A stretch of 64,000 nt of DNA. Origin: Bradyrhizobium sp. Arg816 (GTDB lineage Bacteria > Pseudomonadota > Alphaproteobacteria > Rhizobiales > Xanthobacteraceae). A program made the translations under genes and the position numbers. Position 1 is the stretch's first letter; each line of letters starts with the position of its first letter. Of the stretch, positions 1-9,546 are shown piece after piece. The stretch spans positions 372,001-436,000 of the forward strand of contig NZ_JAPRAQ010000001.1 in the NCBI RefSeq assembly GCF_029989365.1, read 5' to 3'. The notes beneath the pieces were generated by a model, which saw nothing but the letters and a program-made list of their open reading frames with translations, made no database searches and was not told where the DNA came from.

Positions 1-1
1 G

Positions 2-160
2 CGCCAAGATCAGATCCTCTCGATTGACGTTGAGGGAGAGCTCGCGCTTTTGAAGCTGAAATTGCAAATTCCGCCGCGCTCCTTCACCGACATGTTGTCA
101 TGCTTGAAGATCGAAGGAACCTGGAAGATCGCTCAGAAGGTGATGACTTCGAAAATCTGA
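2..160 (+). CDS. C-terminal end of a lumazine-binding/SnoaL-like (NTF2-fold) protein
   Basis: Only the last 52 residues are inside the window; the start lies upstream. The visible part has a strand reading IDVEGELALLKLKL, then FTDMLSCLKIEG and WKIAQKVM, the closing beta-strand pattern of NTF2-fold 'putative lumazine-binding' proteins (compare the usual YTDYLSLLKIDGEWKI ending). These are small cone-shaped domains; substrates of individual members are generally unknown. The family assignment rests on this short tail, so it is moderate. The next gene begins 44 bases downstream on the same strand. Confidence 0.6.
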   Translation, partial: RQDQILSIDVEGELALLKLKLQIPPRSFTDMLSCLKIEGTWKIAQKVMTSKI

Positions 161-204
161 CGACTTCGGTGTCGTTTTAAGAAAGTGAATCAACGCTTGT
201 CGGG

Positions 205-1020
205 TTGTCCGTGAAAGTTCTGTCACAAAGCCCCAACACCCTGTGCTGCGCTTCGGGATCATGGAGGATTTGGTCACTCTCTGATGGATATGTCGACCTC
301 CCCGCCGAATCCCTCAAACATCCAGGCAACAAAGTAGGCAGGCAGATCGAACCGCCTCAGCGGGACGCGTCGCTGGTTCGATTATCGGTCAACTGCTTCC
401 TATTCGATCGCTCTGGCATGGATCGCGTCTTGATCGATTGTGGAGCGGGCGGGAGTTGGGACCCATCCATGGGTCACCTCGTGGAGGCGATGGCAGAGGC
501 AGGCATCGACGCGTCATCGGTCACGATGATCGCCCTCACTCATGCTCATGGCGACCACATCAATGGTCTCCTGATGCCTGACGGTCGACGAGCCTTTAAT
601 GACCTGAGGAAGATTGTGATAGGGGAAGACGCCGTCGAGGAGTTTCTTGCCGAGCCGGTGCTGGAGCAGTTTCGTTCGCTCCTTGCCCCCATTAACGGAG
701 GAGATCGGCTGGCCGAACATTTACTGGCGGTGGATATACCTGGGCACGCTCGGGGCCATATGGGTTATCTCCTCAACGCTGACGAGGACGATGTCCTATT
801 CTGCGGCGACCTCATCCACGTTCCCGCCGCACAGTTTTCCCGTCCGGACCTTACCTGGACCTATGACGATGACGAAGCCGTGGCGAGGGCTACCCGGATC
901 AAGTTGCTCCAGGACGCAGCAAATGCGCAGACATGGCTGGCCGGCGCTCATTTGGGTCGACCAGGCATCGGCAGAGTGGTCGAAGAAGGACGAGGATATG
1001 CATTCATTCCGGTCGCGTAG
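205..1020 (+). CDS. MBL-fold metallo-hydrolase
   Basis: A 271-residue metallo-beta-lactamase-fold hydrolase. The di-zinc motif HAHGDH is at about residues 113-118, followed by the PGHARGH block and the CGDLIH strand, each carrying further metal ligands expected for the fold. The opening segment (IWSLSDGYVDLP) is typical of the cytosolic MBL hydrolases in proteobacteria; there is no signal peptide. The start used is TTG at 205; GTG at 211 is an alternative and no ATG precedes the conserved part. The substrate cannot be told from sequence. It converges with the RidA gene and the two share a strong hairpin. Confidence 0.85.
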   Translation: MSVKVLSQSPNTLCCASGSWRIWSLSDGYVDLPAESLKHPGNKVGRQIEPPQRDASLVRLSVNCFLFDRSGMDRVLIDCGAGGSWDPSMGHLVEAMAEAGIDASSVTMIALTHAHGDHINGLLMPDGRRAFNDLRKIVIGEDAVEEFLAEPVLEQFRSLLAPINGGDRLAEHLLAVDIPGHARGHMGYLLNADEDDVLFCGDLIHVPAAQFSRPDLTWTYDDDEAVARATRIKLLQDAANAQTWLAGAHLGRPGIGRVVEEGRGYAFIPVA

Positions 1021-1048
1021 CGGCCCATGAGCCCGCGCGATGGGCCGC
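1020..1048. terminator. Bidirectional hairpin between convergent genes
   Basis: GCGGCCCAT at 1020-1028 pairs perfectly with ATGGGCCGC at 1040-1048 across an 11-base loop. It starts on the last base of the MBL stop codon and lies 25 bases beyond the RidA stop, so it could end transcription from both sides. There is no clear T-run on either strand. Confidence 0.6.
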
Positions 1049-1072
1049 AGCACTCCTTCGCGCACGCCCTCG

Positions 1073-1504
1073 TCAGCGCGGGACGACGGCAGTCGCTTCG
1101 ATCTCGACGCGCGCGGATGGCTCGACGAGGCGCACCACCTGCACGAGCGCCATGCTGGGGTAGTGGGTGCCGACCACCTCGCGATAGGCCTTGCCGAGCG
1201 CCTTCAGATTCGCGGTGTATTCATCCATGTCGACGACATACCATGTCAGGCGCACGAGATGGTCCGGCCGCGCGCCCCCCTCTGCCAGGATCGCGACGAT
1301 GTTTTCGAGTGCCTGCCGGACCTGTGCGACAAACCCATCAGCAAACCGGCCTGCAATGTCCCAGCCGACGACACCACCCGTCACAACGAGACGTCCTTCC
1401 GCCATCATGCCGTTCGCGTACCCCTTCGGCTGCGGCCAGCCGCCGGGCTGAAGCACTTGCAGACCGCTCGCCGCGGGGCCTTCCGGCTTTCTCATCGTAG
1501 TCAT
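1073..1504 (-). CDS. RidA family (YjgF/YER057c/UK114) enamine/imine deaminase
   Basis: A 143-residue RidA-family protein. Members are homotrimers that hydrolyse reactive enamines and imines to ketones plus ammonia, and some act in 2-aminomuconate-type degradation pathways. The conserved pieces are visible: the GRLVVTGG strand, QALENIVAILAEGGA helix, the VRLTWYVVDMDEY strand and a C-terminal VEIEATAVV. It is the last gene of a minus-strand operon with an acyl-CoA dehydrogenase (18 bases upstream) and a 2-aminobenzoyl-CoA hydroxylase-type flavoenzyme, so deamination of an amino-substituted ring-cleavage or beta-oxidation intermediate is the likely job (inference). Confidence 0.9.
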   Translation of the reverse strand: MTTMRKPEGPAASGLQVLQPGGWPQPKGYANGMMAEGRLVVTGGVVGWDIAGRFADGFVAQVRQALENIVAILAEGGARPDHLVRLTWYVVDMDEYTANLKALGKAYREVVGTHYPSMALVQVVRLVEPSARVEIEATAVVPR

Positions 1505-1522
1505 GCGGGGCTCTCAATCCTC

Positions 1523-2701
1523 TCAGCGCGGCTTCAGGAGATCGCGCGCGACAATCAGTTTCTGGACCTCGGTCGCGCCCTCGTAGATGCGCAGCGCACG
1601 GATTTCGCGGTAAAGGCTTTCGACGATCTCACCCTTGCGCACGCCGCGGCCACCGAACATCTGGACGGCGCGGTCGATGACGCGCTGCGCGGTCTCGGTT
1701 GCCGTCAGCTTCGCCATTGCAGCTTCGCGCGTCGTCGGAAGCTTCTGGACGTCGCGGCGCCAGGCCGCGCGGTAGGTCAGGAGCGCGGCGGCGTCAGTCT
1801 CCGTCGCCATGTCGCCGAGCGCGGCCTGGGTCAGCTGGAGATCTCCCAGCGTCGCACCGAACATGTGCCGGCTGCGCGCATGCGACAGCGCTTCGTCGAG
1901 CGCTCGCCGGGCAAAGCCGAGGGCTGCAGCGGCGACCGATGCACGGAAAATATCCAGCGTCTGCATTGCGAGCTTGAACCCGCCGCCCGGCGCGGCGAGA
2001 CGACGGCTCGACGGAATCCGGCAATTGGTGAAGCGCAACGTCGCCAGCGGATGCGGCGCGATGACGTCGATGCGGTCGGCGATGCCGAAGCCGGGATCAT
2101 CCGGGAAGACGACAAAGGCCGAGATGCCGCGGGCGCCCGGCGCCTCGCCCGTTCGCGCAAACAGCGTGTAGACGTCGGCAATGCCGCCGTTGGAGATCCA
2201 GGTCTTCTCGCCGTCGATGACGTAGTCGTTGCCGTCGGCCCGCGCCGTGCAGGACATCGCTGCGACGTCCGATCCTGCCTCCTTCTCGGACAGCGCGAAG
2301 GCCGCCAGCCATTCGCCGGCGCGAACTTTCGGCAGCACGGCCTTGCGCAGGTCCGCCGAGCCGCCGAGCGCGATCGCGCCGGAGCCCAACCCCTGCATGG
2401 CGAAGGCGAAGTCGGCGAGGCCATCGGCATAGGCCAGCGACTCCCGCGACAGGCAGATCGAGCGTGAATCGATCGTCGTCGCATCGCCGTCGGGCGCCGC
2501 GACGGCGCAATCGAGCACCCCCGCCTCGCCCATCGCACGCACGAGCTTGCGGCAGGCGCCATCGACATCAGTGTGATCGATCGTGTCGAGTGCGCCCGAC
2601 CGCACGAAGCGGTCGAGCGCCTCGCCGACCGCATGATGACGCGGCTCGAAAAACGGCCAGTCGAGCCATTCGCGCCGGATCACTTTCTCCGTGGAGCTCA
2701 T
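1523..2701 (-). CDS. Acyl-CoA dehydrogenase family protein
   Basis: A 392-residue FAD-dependent acyl-CoA dehydrogenase with the usual N-terminal helical, central beta and C-terminal helical domains. [11 protein letters not shown] and [10 protein letters not shown] mark the flavin/substrate region, and the C-terminal [31 protein letters not shown] carries the RIYEG stretch typical of the family in shortened form. The ATG at 2701 opens the conserved part; the frame stays open further upstream only as a shadow of the next gene. It lies between the flavoenzyme and RidA genes, spaced 16 and 18 bases. It may oxidise or re-aromatise a cyclic CoA thioester made by the flavoenzyme (inference). Confidence 0.88.
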   Translation of the reverse strand: MSSTEKVIRREWLDWPFFEPRHHAVGEALDRFVRSGALDTIDHTDVDGACRKLVRAMGEAGVLDCAVAAPDGDATTIDSRSICLSRESLAYADGLADFAFAMQGLGSGAIALGGSADLRKAVLPKVRAGEWLAAFALSEKEAGSDVAAMSCTARADGNDYVIDGEKTWISNGGIADVYTLFARTGEAPGARGISAFVVFPDDPGFGIADRIDVIAPHPLATLRFTNCRIPSSRRLAAPGGGFKLAMQTLDIFRASVAAAALGFARRALDEALSHARSRHMFGATLGDLQLTQAALGDMATETDAAALLTYRAAWRRDVQKLPTTREAAMAKLTATETAQRVIDRAVQMFGGRGVRKGEIVESLYREIRALRIYEGATEVQKLIVARDLLKPR

Positions 2702-2717
2702 CTGATCCCTCCTCCGC

Positions 2718-5036
2718 TCATTGCGCGCCAGCTGCCGCAGCGCGCGCCAGATTGGTTTCGTATTGTCCCTTGGCGGACAGATACTGCTTCGGCCACTCGA
2801 CCTTGGTGATGCCGATGCGTGCGGCTTCGTGCAGCGTCCAGGCCGGGTCGGCAAGATGCGGCCGCGCGATGGCGCAGAGATCGGCGCGGCCGGCCGCGAG
2901 AATCGAATTGGCGTGATCGGCCTCGGAGATCGCACCGACTGCGATGGTCTCAATGCCGACCTCGTTGCGTATCAGGTCGGCGAACGGCGTCTGGAACAGG
3001 CGTCCATAGATCGGCCGCTCATCCTTCCAGACCTGCCCCGATGAACAATCGATCAGGTCTGCCCCGGCCTCCTTGAACATCGCAGCGAAGACCGCCGCAT
3101 CGGCCGGAATGTTACCGCCGTCGGTCCAGTCATGGCAGGACAGGCGCACCGACATCGGCCGATCGGGCGGCCACACCGCGCGCATGGCCTCGAACACCTC
3201 CAGCGGAAAGCGCGCGCGGTTTTCATGGCTGCCGCCGTATTCGTCCGTACGCCGGTTGGTCAACGGCGAGAGGAAGCTCGACAGCAGATAACCGTGCGCG
3301 CAATGGAGTTCGAGCCACTCGACGCCGGCGGCAGCGGCACGACGTGTTGCCGCGACAAAATCGTCCCGCACGCGGTCCATGTCGCCGCGGTCCATCGCCC
3401 GCGGCAACTGGCTGTGGGGCAAATACGGCAAGGCCGACGCGGAGATCAGAGGCCAATCCCCCGATACCAGCGGCTGATCGATTCCTTCCCACGGCACCCG
3501 GGTCGCGCCCTTCCGCCCGGCATGGCCGAGCTGAATTCCCACCTTGGCGTGTCCGACACTGTGAACGAGATCGACCAGGCGGCGCCACTGCGCCGCTTGC
3601 GCATCGTTCCAGAGCCCGAGGCAGCCCGGCGTGATCCGCGCATCCGGCGAGACGCAGGTCATCTCGGCAAAGACCAGCGCGGCGCCGCCCATGGCACGCG
3701 CGCCGAGATGGGCGATGTGGAAGTCGTCGATCAGCCCGTCCTGCGCCGAATACATCGCCATCGGCGAGACCATGATGCGGTTCGCAAGCGGAAGGCCGCG
3801 CACGCGATGCGGCGTCAGCATCGGCGGCGGCACCCGCTCGCCGTCCTTGACCGCTATGCCCGCGCGTTCGGCGAACCAGCGCTCAAAACCTTCCAGCCAG
3901 GTGCGGTCGCGCAGGCGAAGGTTCTCGTGGCTGATGCGCTGCGAGCGTGTCAGCATCGAATAGAAGAATTGCGGCGGCTCGAGCGTATCGGCATAGCGCC
4001 GGCCGACCACCTCGAACCATTCCATGGCGTTGCGCGCCGCATTCTGGATGCGCGCGACATCGACGCGGCGCACCTCCTCGTACGCGTCGAGCACGGTTTC
4101 GATGCCGGCGCGACCGTGGCCATGGCCATCGAACTGGTTGGCGAGCTCGATGGCGTCGTCGAGCGCGAGCTTGGTGCCCGATCCGATGGCGAAATGCGCG
4201 GTGTGCGCGGCGTCCCCCATCAGCACGACATGAGACTTGCCGTTGAACACGCTCCATTTGCCGCAGATCAGGCGGCTGAAATTGAGCCAGGCCGAGCCGC
4301 GCAGATGGCGCGCATTGGTCAGGAGCTTCGCGCCATCGAGCGTCTCGGCAAAGATTTTTTCGCAGAACTCGATCGAGCCCTGCTGATCGAGCTTGTCGAG
4401 CCCGTGGGCCTGGTAGGCTGCTTCCGTGGTCTCGACGATGAAGGTCGAGGTCTCTGCATCGAACTTGTAGATGTGGGCCTGGAACCAGCCGTGCTCGGTC
4501 TTCTGAAAATCGAACGTGAAGGCGTCGAACGCCTTCTTGGTGCCGAGCCAGATGAAGCGGTTCGGCCGGATCACCATGTCGGGCTGGAATTGCTCGGCGT
4601 AACGGGCGCGGATCCTGGAATTGACGCCGTCGCAGGCGACGATCAGGTCGGCGTCGGGATATTCAAGATCGGACTCGACGTCGCGCTCGAAGACGAGCTC
4701 GACGCCCAGCGCCTCGCAGCGCCTCTGGAGAATGTTGAGCAGATGCTTGCGGCCGATGCCGATGAAGCCGTGGCCGCTCGTGCGCTGGCGCGTTCCCTTG
4801 AAGACGAGCTCGATATCGTCCCAGTGATTGAAGGCGTCCTCGATCTCGGCGGCGCTCTCGGGATCGGCAATCCGCATCGCGGTCATCATGGCGTCGGAGA
4901 ACACCACGCCCCAGCCGAACGTATCGTAGGGCTTGTTGCGCTCGACGACCGTGATGACGTGCTCCGGGTGCCGGCGCTTCATCAGCAAGCCCAGATAGAG
5001 ACCGGCCGGGCCGCCGCCGATACAGACTATGCGCAT
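2718..5036 (-). CDS. Bifunctional 2-aminobenzoyl-CoA/salicylyl-CoA 5-hydroxylase-type flavoprotein (monooxygenase plus OYE domain)
   Basis: A 772-residue fusion. Residues 1-~390 are a class A FAD monooxygenase (GGGPAGLY near residue 7, [36 protein letters not shown]). Residues ~405-770 are an old-yellow-enzyme/NADH:flavin oxidoreductase barrel ([44 protein letters not shown]). This architecture is known from 2-aminobenzoyl-CoA monooxygenase/reductase of the aerobic anthranilate pathway and from bacterial 'salicylyl-CoA 5-hydroxylase/oxidoreductase'; sequence alone does not separate them. The ring is hydroxylated at C5 as a CoA thioester and may also be reduced. It heads the operon with acyl-CoA dehydrogenase and RidA. 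A promoter and an A/T-rich palindrome lie just upstream. Confidence 0.85.
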   Translation of the reverse strand: MRIVCIGGGPAGLYLGLLMKRRHPEHVITVVERNKPYDTFGWGVVFSDAMMTAMRIADPESAAEIEDAFNHWDDIELVFKGTRQRTSGHGFIGIGRKHLLNILQRRCEALGVELVFERDVESDLEYPDADLIVACDGVNSRIRARYAEQFQPDMVIRPNRFIWLGTKKAFDAFTFDFQKTEHGWFQAHIYKFDAETSTFIVETTEAAYQAHGLDKLDQQGSIEFCEKIFAETLDGAKLLTNARHLRGSAWLNFSRLICGKWSVFNGKSHVVLMGDAAHTAHFAIGSGTKLALDDAIELANQFDGHGHGRAGIETVLDAYEEVRRVDVARIQNAARNAMEWFEVVGRRYADTLEPPQFFYSMLTRSQRISHENLRLRDRTWLEGFERWFAERAGIAVKDGERVPPPMLTPHRVRGLPLANRIMVSPMAMYSAQDGLIDDFHIAHLGARAMGGAALVFAEMTCVSPDARITPGCLGLWNDAQAAQWRRLVDLVHSVGHAKVGIQLGHAGRKGATRVPWEGIDQPLVSGDWPLISASALPYLPHSQLPRAMDRGDMDRVRDDFVAATRRAAAAGVEWLELHCAHGYLLSSFLSPLTNRRTDEYGGSHENRARFPLEVFEAMRAVWPPDRPMSVRLSCHDWTDGGNIPADAAVFAAMFKEAGADLIDCSSGQVWKDERPIYGRLFQTPFADLIRNEVGIETIAVGAISEADHANSILAAGRADLCAIARPHLADPAWTLHEAARIGITKVEWPKQYLSAKGQYETNLARAAAAGAQ

Positions 5037-5085
5037 GATCCCTCGCTTTCGCGCGTCGCGCCGTGTGCCGAGCTTTCACCCAAAT

Positions 5086-5103
5086 TATTTTAAGCATAAA
5101 ATA
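5086..5103. promoter_or_regulatory. Class A palindrome, copy 1 (candidate MarR operator)
   Basis: TATTTTA-AGCA-TAAAATA has perfect 7-base arms around a 4-base centre in an otherwise GC-rich region. It lies between the divergent flavoenzyme and MarR genes and overlaps the -10 region of the flavoenzyme promoter, which suits a repressor site. Related copies are at 13270 and 13460. Confidence 0.6.
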
Positions 5104-5127
5104 TTTCCTCGGCACGCATCTTGTCAA
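5098..5127 (-). promoter_or_regulatory. Sigma-70-type promoter of the flavoenzyme operon
   Basis: Reading the minus strand, a consensus -35 TTGACA (5122-5127) is followed by an 18-base spacer and a -10-like TATTTT (5098-5103). The -10 is part of the class A palindrome. The ATG of the flavoenzyme is about 60 bases downstream. Confidence 0.5.
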
Positions 5128-5326
5128 GGCGGTTCTGCAAAGACCCGGCCCACGGCCTGGTCTCCGCGGCGTCGATCTGGAGATTCAGTGTAAATTGGAC
5201 ACACGGTAGCGCCGATTCCGAGCCGCTCCGGCGCAGCCTTGAATTTACTTTTGGCACGAACTATCTTGCCGGTGACCACGACAGCTGCGCCGGCTTTCGT
5301 CAGGCCATCAAGCCCGGGAGATTCGA

Positions 5327-5830
5327 TTGGCACTCGCGAAGGAGTCCACGCCTGTTTCAAAGAATGGGGCGGATCAGGAGGCCGAGTACAGGGCTCAAAC
5401 GCGGGTCTGGCTCCGGCTGCTCGCCTGCACGACCCTCATCGAAGGCGAGCTGCGGCGCCGTTTTCGCGATGAGTTCGATTTCACGATGCCCCGCTTCGAT
5501 GTTCTCGCTCAGCTCGACCGAGAACCGAGCGGGCTTGTGCTGGGAGAGCTGCCCAAGCGGCTGATGGTCTCGGCCGGGAACCTCACGCCGATCGTGGACC
5601 GCCTGGTCGCGGATGGATACATCACCCGCACGCCGTCGAACCTCGACCGCCGCGTGCAGATTGTCTGCATGACGGTCGAAGGCCGCAAGACCTTCAGGCG
5701 AATGGCCAAGAGTCACGGCGCGTGGCTTGCCGAGCTGCTGGCCGATTTCCCGGCGGACCGCTTCGACGGATTGATCGGCGAGCTCGACGACCTCAAAGGC
5801 GCCGTCAGGGACGCACTGCAAAAACCCTGA
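5327..5830 (+). CDS. MarR family transcriptional regulator (module A)
   Basis: A 167-residue MarR-type winged-helix regulator: N-terminal dimer helix (RVWLRLLACTTLIEGELR), recognition region FDVLAQLDREPSGLVLGELPKRLMVSAGNLT, and a beta-wing around DGYITRTPSNLDRRVQIVCMT. MarR proteins are usually repressors released by aromatic or CoA-thioester ligands, and such ligands are expected from the neighbouring enzymes. The start is TTG at 5327 with a GGGAG ribosome site about 8 bases upstream; no ATG is available. It is divergent from the flavoenzyme operon with the class A palindrome between them, and convergent with the CoA ligase gene 12 bases away. It is the likely reader of the class A sites (inference). 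Confidence 0.88.
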   Translation: MALAKESTPVSKNGADQEAEYRAQTRVWLRLLACTTLIEGELRRRFRDEFDFTMPRFDVLAQLDREPSGLVLGELPKRLMVSAGNLTPIVDRLVADGYITRTPSNLDRRVQIVCMTVEGRKTFRRMAKSHGAWLAELLADFPADRFDGLIGELDDLKGAVRDALQKP

Positions 5831-5842
5831 GCGGACCGACAG

Positions 5843-7504
5843 TCAGCGCCGAAGCTTCACTCCGGCCGCCTCGCGATCCCACGTATCCGTGGTGATGCCC
5901 GCCTCGCGCAGCACGCCCTTCTTGATCTTGCCGTTCTCAGTCAACGGCATCTGGTTCAGAATGCGCACATAGCGCGGGATGGCGAAATAGGCGATCTGGC
6001 CTTCGCAATGCCTGACGATGTCGATGGGCTCGAGCGATTGGCCCGGCTCCAGCAGGATCGCAGCCGCAACCTCGTCCTCGCCCAACTCAGACGGCAGCGG
6101 GTAGATCGCGCAGGCGGCGACCGCGGGATGGGACTGGATGGTCTGCTCGACCTCCCACGAGGATACGTTCTCGCCACGCCTGCGGATCGAATCCTTCATG
6201 CGGTCGATGAAGCGGTAATGTCCGTCAGCATCCCGAACGACCCGATCGCCCGAATGGAACCACAGATTCCGCCAGGCCTCGACCGTCTTCTCCGGCATGC
6301 CGAAATAGCCGGTGGCAAAGGCAAAGGGTTCTCCGGCGCGAAGCAAGAGCTCGCCGGCCTGTCCGTCAGGAAGTGCTGAATCATTCTCGTCGACGATCCG
6401 CGCCTCGATGCCTTCGGCCAGATAGCCCATCGTTCCCGGACGATCGGACGGGATCGTGCCCGCGAACACGAAGTTGGTTTCGGTCGACCCGTAGCCGTCG
6501 ACCAGCGGCACGCCAAACCGCTGAACGAACGGATCGTGGATTTGCGGCGGCACGCCGCCGCCAAGCGCAACGCGAAGACGATGCGTCGAGTCGCTCGCAT
6601 TCTTCGGCTGCGCCAGCAGCATCGACGCCATTGCGCCGAGCAGATAGCCGACCGTCGCCTTGTGCCGTTGCGCGGCCGCCCAAAAGCCGGACGCGGAGAA
6701 TTTCGGCTCCAGCACGTAGGTGCAGCCGTTCAGGAGCGCCTGATAGAACGCATTGAGCGCGTTGGTGTGGAACAGCGGCAGTGTCGTGAACAGCACATCG
6801 CCCTCGCGGATGCCAAGCGCCCGCGCCGAATAAATGCCCCACCAGAACAGCTGCGCCTGCGGACAGCACACACCCTTCGCTGGCCCCGTCGTGCCCGACG
6901 TGTAGAGGATCGCAACGGTATCGCCGGGACGCGCGGCACCCGCCGCGGCGACGGCTCCGAGCGCCGGCAACGATACGGCGGAAAGCCGGGCATCGATTGC
7001 ACCGGCGGCAACTCCGACGATCCAGGTGCGAGGTGGCAGCTCGACACCCGCCTCGACACTCTCGATCGCGTCGACGAACTGAGCCTCGACGACGAGGAGC
7101 GCGGGACGCGAGTTGCGGAAGATGTGGGACAGCTGGAAGCCGCGCAGCGCGGTATTGATCGGGACCGCGATGGCGCCAAGCCACGCACAGCCGAGATAGA
7201 CCTGCAAAAACTCCGGACGGTTCGAACACATCAGCGCAACCCGATCGCCCGGCTTGATCCCGGCATCGACGAGCGCCTGGGCCGACGCGGCCGCGATCGC
7301 CGCGGTCTGCGCAAAGCTCCAGCGCGCCTCCCCCGCGACAAGCAGGACACGATCGCCATAGCGCTCGGCCTGCCGCGTGAGGATCGTTGAGAGGATGCGG
7401 TCCGACGGCGGAAACGACGTCACTGCACACGCCCAGGCCGGGGGCACGTTCTCCCGGCCGACCGCGTCGCTGATGCTCACCGGCGCGTTCTCCGTCACGA
7501 TCAT
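5843..7504 (-). CDS. AMP-forming acyl/aryl-CoA ligase
   Basis: A 553-residue ANL-superfamily CoA ligase. ATP-binding motif YTSGTTGPAKG, the VDGYGSTETN block, GDRVVRDADGHYRFIDRMKD hinge and the C-terminal catalytic lysine region LTENGKIKKG are all present. Such enzymes adenylate a carboxylate and transfer it to CoA. It is followed at short spacing by a solute-binding protein gene on its upstream side and sits with isatin hydrolase-, thiolase- and DUF35-type genes, so a substrate such as an indole-acetate derivative or anthranilate is reasonable (inference). The closest general family names are crotonobetaine/carnitine-CoA ligase-like; that name says little about substrate. Confidence 0.88.
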   Translation of the reverse strand: MIVTENAPVSISDAVGRENVPPAWACAVTSFPPSDRILSTILTRQAERYGDRVLLVAGEARWSFAQTAAIAAASAQALVDAGIKPGDRVALMCSNRPEFLQVYLGCAWLGAIAVPINTALRGFQLSHIFRNSRPALLVVEAQFVDAIESVEAGVELPPRTWIVGVAAGAIDARLSAVSLPALGAVAAAGAARPGDTVAILYTSGTTGPAKGVCCPQAQLFWWGIYSARALGIREGDVLFTTLPLFHTNALNAFYQALLNGCTYVLEPKFSASGFWAAAQRHKATVGYLLGAMASMLLAQPKNASDSTHRLRVALGGGVPPQIHDPFVQRFGVPLVDGYGSTETNFVFAGTIPSDRPGTMGYLAEGIEARIVDENDSALPDGQAGELLLRAGEPFAFATGYFGMPEKTVEAWRNLWFHSGDRVVRDADGHYRFIDRMKDSIRRRGENVSSWEVEQTIQSHPAVAACAIYPLPSELGEDEVAAAILLEPGQSLEPIDIVRHCEGQIAYFAIPRYVRILNQMPLTENGKIKKGVLREAGITTDTWDREAAGVKLRR

Positions 7505-7513
7505 GCTTCCGCC

Positions 7514-8671
7514 TCAGGGCAACAGCTTGTATTTGCCGTTGTCGATCTGGACCAGGATGCGCGAGCGATCGTCGACGCCATGCCGATCCGCCGGCGTATA
7601 GGTGTAGACGGCCTGCGTCCCGACGACCTCCTTGGTCGTGAACAGCGCTTGACGAAGCGCTGCGCGGAATTCCGGCGTGCCGGGCTTGGCACCCGATGCC
7701 ATCGCGCGCTTGGCGGCATCGACAAGGACCACCCAGCCATCGAATGAGTAGGAGGAGAACGAGTCGGTCGGCATCTCGCCGTTCGCCTTCTCATAGGCCG
7801 CCCGGTAGGCCAAGGCGACTTTCTGAATCGGATTGCTCGCCGGAAGCTGTTCGGCCGCGATCACCGGCCCGGTCGGGCAGATGATGCCATTGGCGGTCTT
7901 GCCGGCGAGGCGCAGGAAGTCGGCGCTGATCATTCCATTGTTGCCGTAGAGCGGCCCCTTATACCCGCGCTCGGCCAAGGCGATGGCGGGCAGCGCGCCC
8001 GGCGTTCCGGTGCCACCGAGCATGATGGCATCGGGACGCGCCGCTAGCGCGCGCAGCACCTGTGCGGTCACCGACGAGTCGGATCTGGCATAGCGCTCGT
8101 TGGCGATGACCTTGATGTCCACCGCCTTGGCGCTCTGCGACAGCGAATCATACAAGAGGTCGCCGAGCGCATCCGAGAACCCGATGAAGGCAACCGTCTT
8201 CAATCCCTGTGCCTTCATGTGGTCGACGATGCCACGGACCAGGAGCGGCATTGGCTGCGGCGTCTGCACGACCCAGGGACCGCCCTCGCCGTCCGGAACG
8301 GATGCGATCGGGGAAACTGCGATCATCGGCACTTTCATCTCGATCGCGGCGGTCGCCATCGCCAGGGTCTGCGGCGCGCCCGACGTTCCGATCAGGATAT
8401 CGACCTTCTCCTGCTCGACGAGCTTGCGCGCGTTGCGCGCCGAGGCGGTGGCATCGGAAGCGTCGTCGAGTTGGATGACGCGGACCTTCTCGCCGCCAAT
8501 CTCACCGACATAGGCCTCTCCCGCGGCGATGCCCTTTGCATTCGGGATGCCGATCGAGGATACCGGCCCGCTGAGACCGGTGACGAAACCGACGAGGATC
8601 TCGGCCTGAGCAATTTGCGGGACGGCGAGAAGCAATGCAGTGGAGGCCAGCAGGCTCTTGATCAAGTTCAT
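7514..8671 (-). CDS. ABC transporter solute-binding protein (LivK/Peripla_BP_6 type)
   Basis: A 385-residue periplasmic binding protein. It opens with a Sec signal peptide (MNLIKSLLASTALLLAVP, cleavage near AQA-EI), then a type I two-lobed fold starting ILVGFVTGLSGPVSSIGIP. It is clearly related to the solute-binding protein at 13846, sharing SLSG/SGPxSSIGIP, RNARKLVE and PMIAVSPI blocks. No permease lies beside it, so it probably shares the importer at 15.0-18.6 kb. Its start is ATG 8671; the frame upstream overlaps the next gene. It sits inside the catabolic operon between the CoA ligase and the cyclase-family hydrolase. Confidence 0.88.
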   Translation of the reverse strand: MNLIKSLLASTALLLAVPQIAQAEILVGFVTGLSGPVSSIGIPNAKGIAAGEAYVGEIGGEKVRVIQLDDASDATASARNARKLVEQEKVDILIGTSGAPQTLAMATAAIEMKVPMIAVSPIASVPDGEGGPWVVQTPQPMPLLVRGIVDHMKAQGLKTVAFIGFSDALGDLLYDSLSQSAKAVDIKVIANERYARSDSSVTAQVLRALAARPDAIMLGGTGTPGALPAIALAERGYKGPLYGNNGMISADFLRLAGKTANGIICPTGPVIAAEQLPASNPIQKVALAYRAAYEKANGEMPTDSFSSYSFDGWVVLVDAAKRAMASGAKPGTPEFRAALRQALFTTKEVVGTQAVYTYTPADRHGVDDRSRILVQIDNGKYKLLP

Positions 8672-8729
8672 GGCACCTGTCTTTCGTGAGGATGTTCTTG
8701 TTCCGATTGGCACGCGCCATGGATTGGAT

Positions 8730-9512
8730 TCAGGTTGACGCAACCAGCGCGATGACGCGAAGCGGACTGCCGGAACCGTTCTGGATCTTGAGTGGCGAGG
8801 CCACGATGACCGCCCCGGTGGCCGGAAGCTGATCCAGGTTGCAAAGGCATTGCAGGCCGTAGCGGCCGGCGCCGTGCAGGAAATGATGCGCCGGATAAGG
8901 CGGCTCGAAATGCCCGGCCTGCCCCGCATCCGTACCGATGGTCTCGGTGCCGAACCCGATAACGCCGCGCTCCTCCACCAGCCATTTCATGACGGCCGCG
9001 TTGGGGCCGGGCGTGTGTGCGCCGTCATCCTTGAGATTGGAATAGTCGCGCCAGCCCTTCTTCGACCAGTCGGTCCTGAGCAGCACCCAGTTCCGCTCGG
9101 GGATCCGGCCGTGCTTTGCTTCCCAGGCCTCGACGAGCGGGACCGTCAGCAGGAAATCGGGATCCTGCGCCGCCTGAGCGGAGCAGTCGATCACACATGC
9201 CGGCGCGATCATGTCCTTGGCCGGCATCGTGTCGACGGCATTGTTCGGCAGGTTCTTGCCGGTGAACCAGTGGATCGGCGCATCGAAATGCGTGCCGGTG
9301 TGTTCGCCGAACGTGACATTGTTCCAGTACCAGGCCGGACCGCGACCGTCGTAACGCGAGATTTCCTGGATGCGGACCGGCGCGGCCTGGCCGAACTCCG
9401 GCGGCAGCACGATGACCGGAAAATCCGGACTGAGCGTGAAGGTCAGATCGACGACGCGCACCGCGCCGGAAGAAACCGCACCCGCCAGCTCCAGGAGATT
9501 GTTGCTCTGCAT
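8730..9512 (-). CDS. Cyclase-family hydrolase, probable isatin hydrolase
   Basis: A 260-residue member of the 'cyclase' family (Pfam Cyclase; kynurenine formamidase and isatin hydrolase belong here). The Mn/Zn-binding motif H-T-G-T-H-F-D-A-P-I-H spans residues 71-81, followed by the VIDCSAQ strand, LLRTDWSKK and FGTETIGTDAGQ, as in the family. Isatin hydrolase opens the lactam of isatin to isatinate (2-aminophenylglyoxylate). Bradyrhizobium japonicum is known to degrade indole-3-acetate through isatin and anthranilate, and this gene sits with anthraniloyl-CoA-type genes, so isatin hydrolase is favoured over kynurenine formamidase. No tryptophan dioxygenase or kynureninase is nearby. Start ATG 9512 is at the usual family N-terminus. 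Confidence 0.8.
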   Translation of the reverse strand: MQSNNLLELAGAVSSGAVRVVDLTFTLSPDFPVIVLPPEFGQAAPVRIQEISRYDGRGPAWYWNNVTFGEHTGTHFDAPIHWFTGKNLPNNAVDTMPAKDMIAPACVIDCSAQAAQDPDFLLTVPLVEAWEAKHGRIPERNWVLLRTDWSKKGWRDYSNLKDDGAHTPGPNAAVMKWLVEERGVIGFGTETIGTDAGQAGHFEPPYPAHHFLHGAGRYGLQCLCNLDQLPATGAVIVASPLKIQNGSGSPLRVIALVAST

Positions 9513-9546
9513 CGTCACGTCCTCCGGCTTGGTTGAAATCCAGATG

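Noticed and set aside
3132..5093. Long plus-strand open frame (653 codons) opposite the flavoenzyme gene
   Set aside because: It mirrors the real minus-strand gene with clear FAD and OYE motifs; the frame itself resembles nothing.
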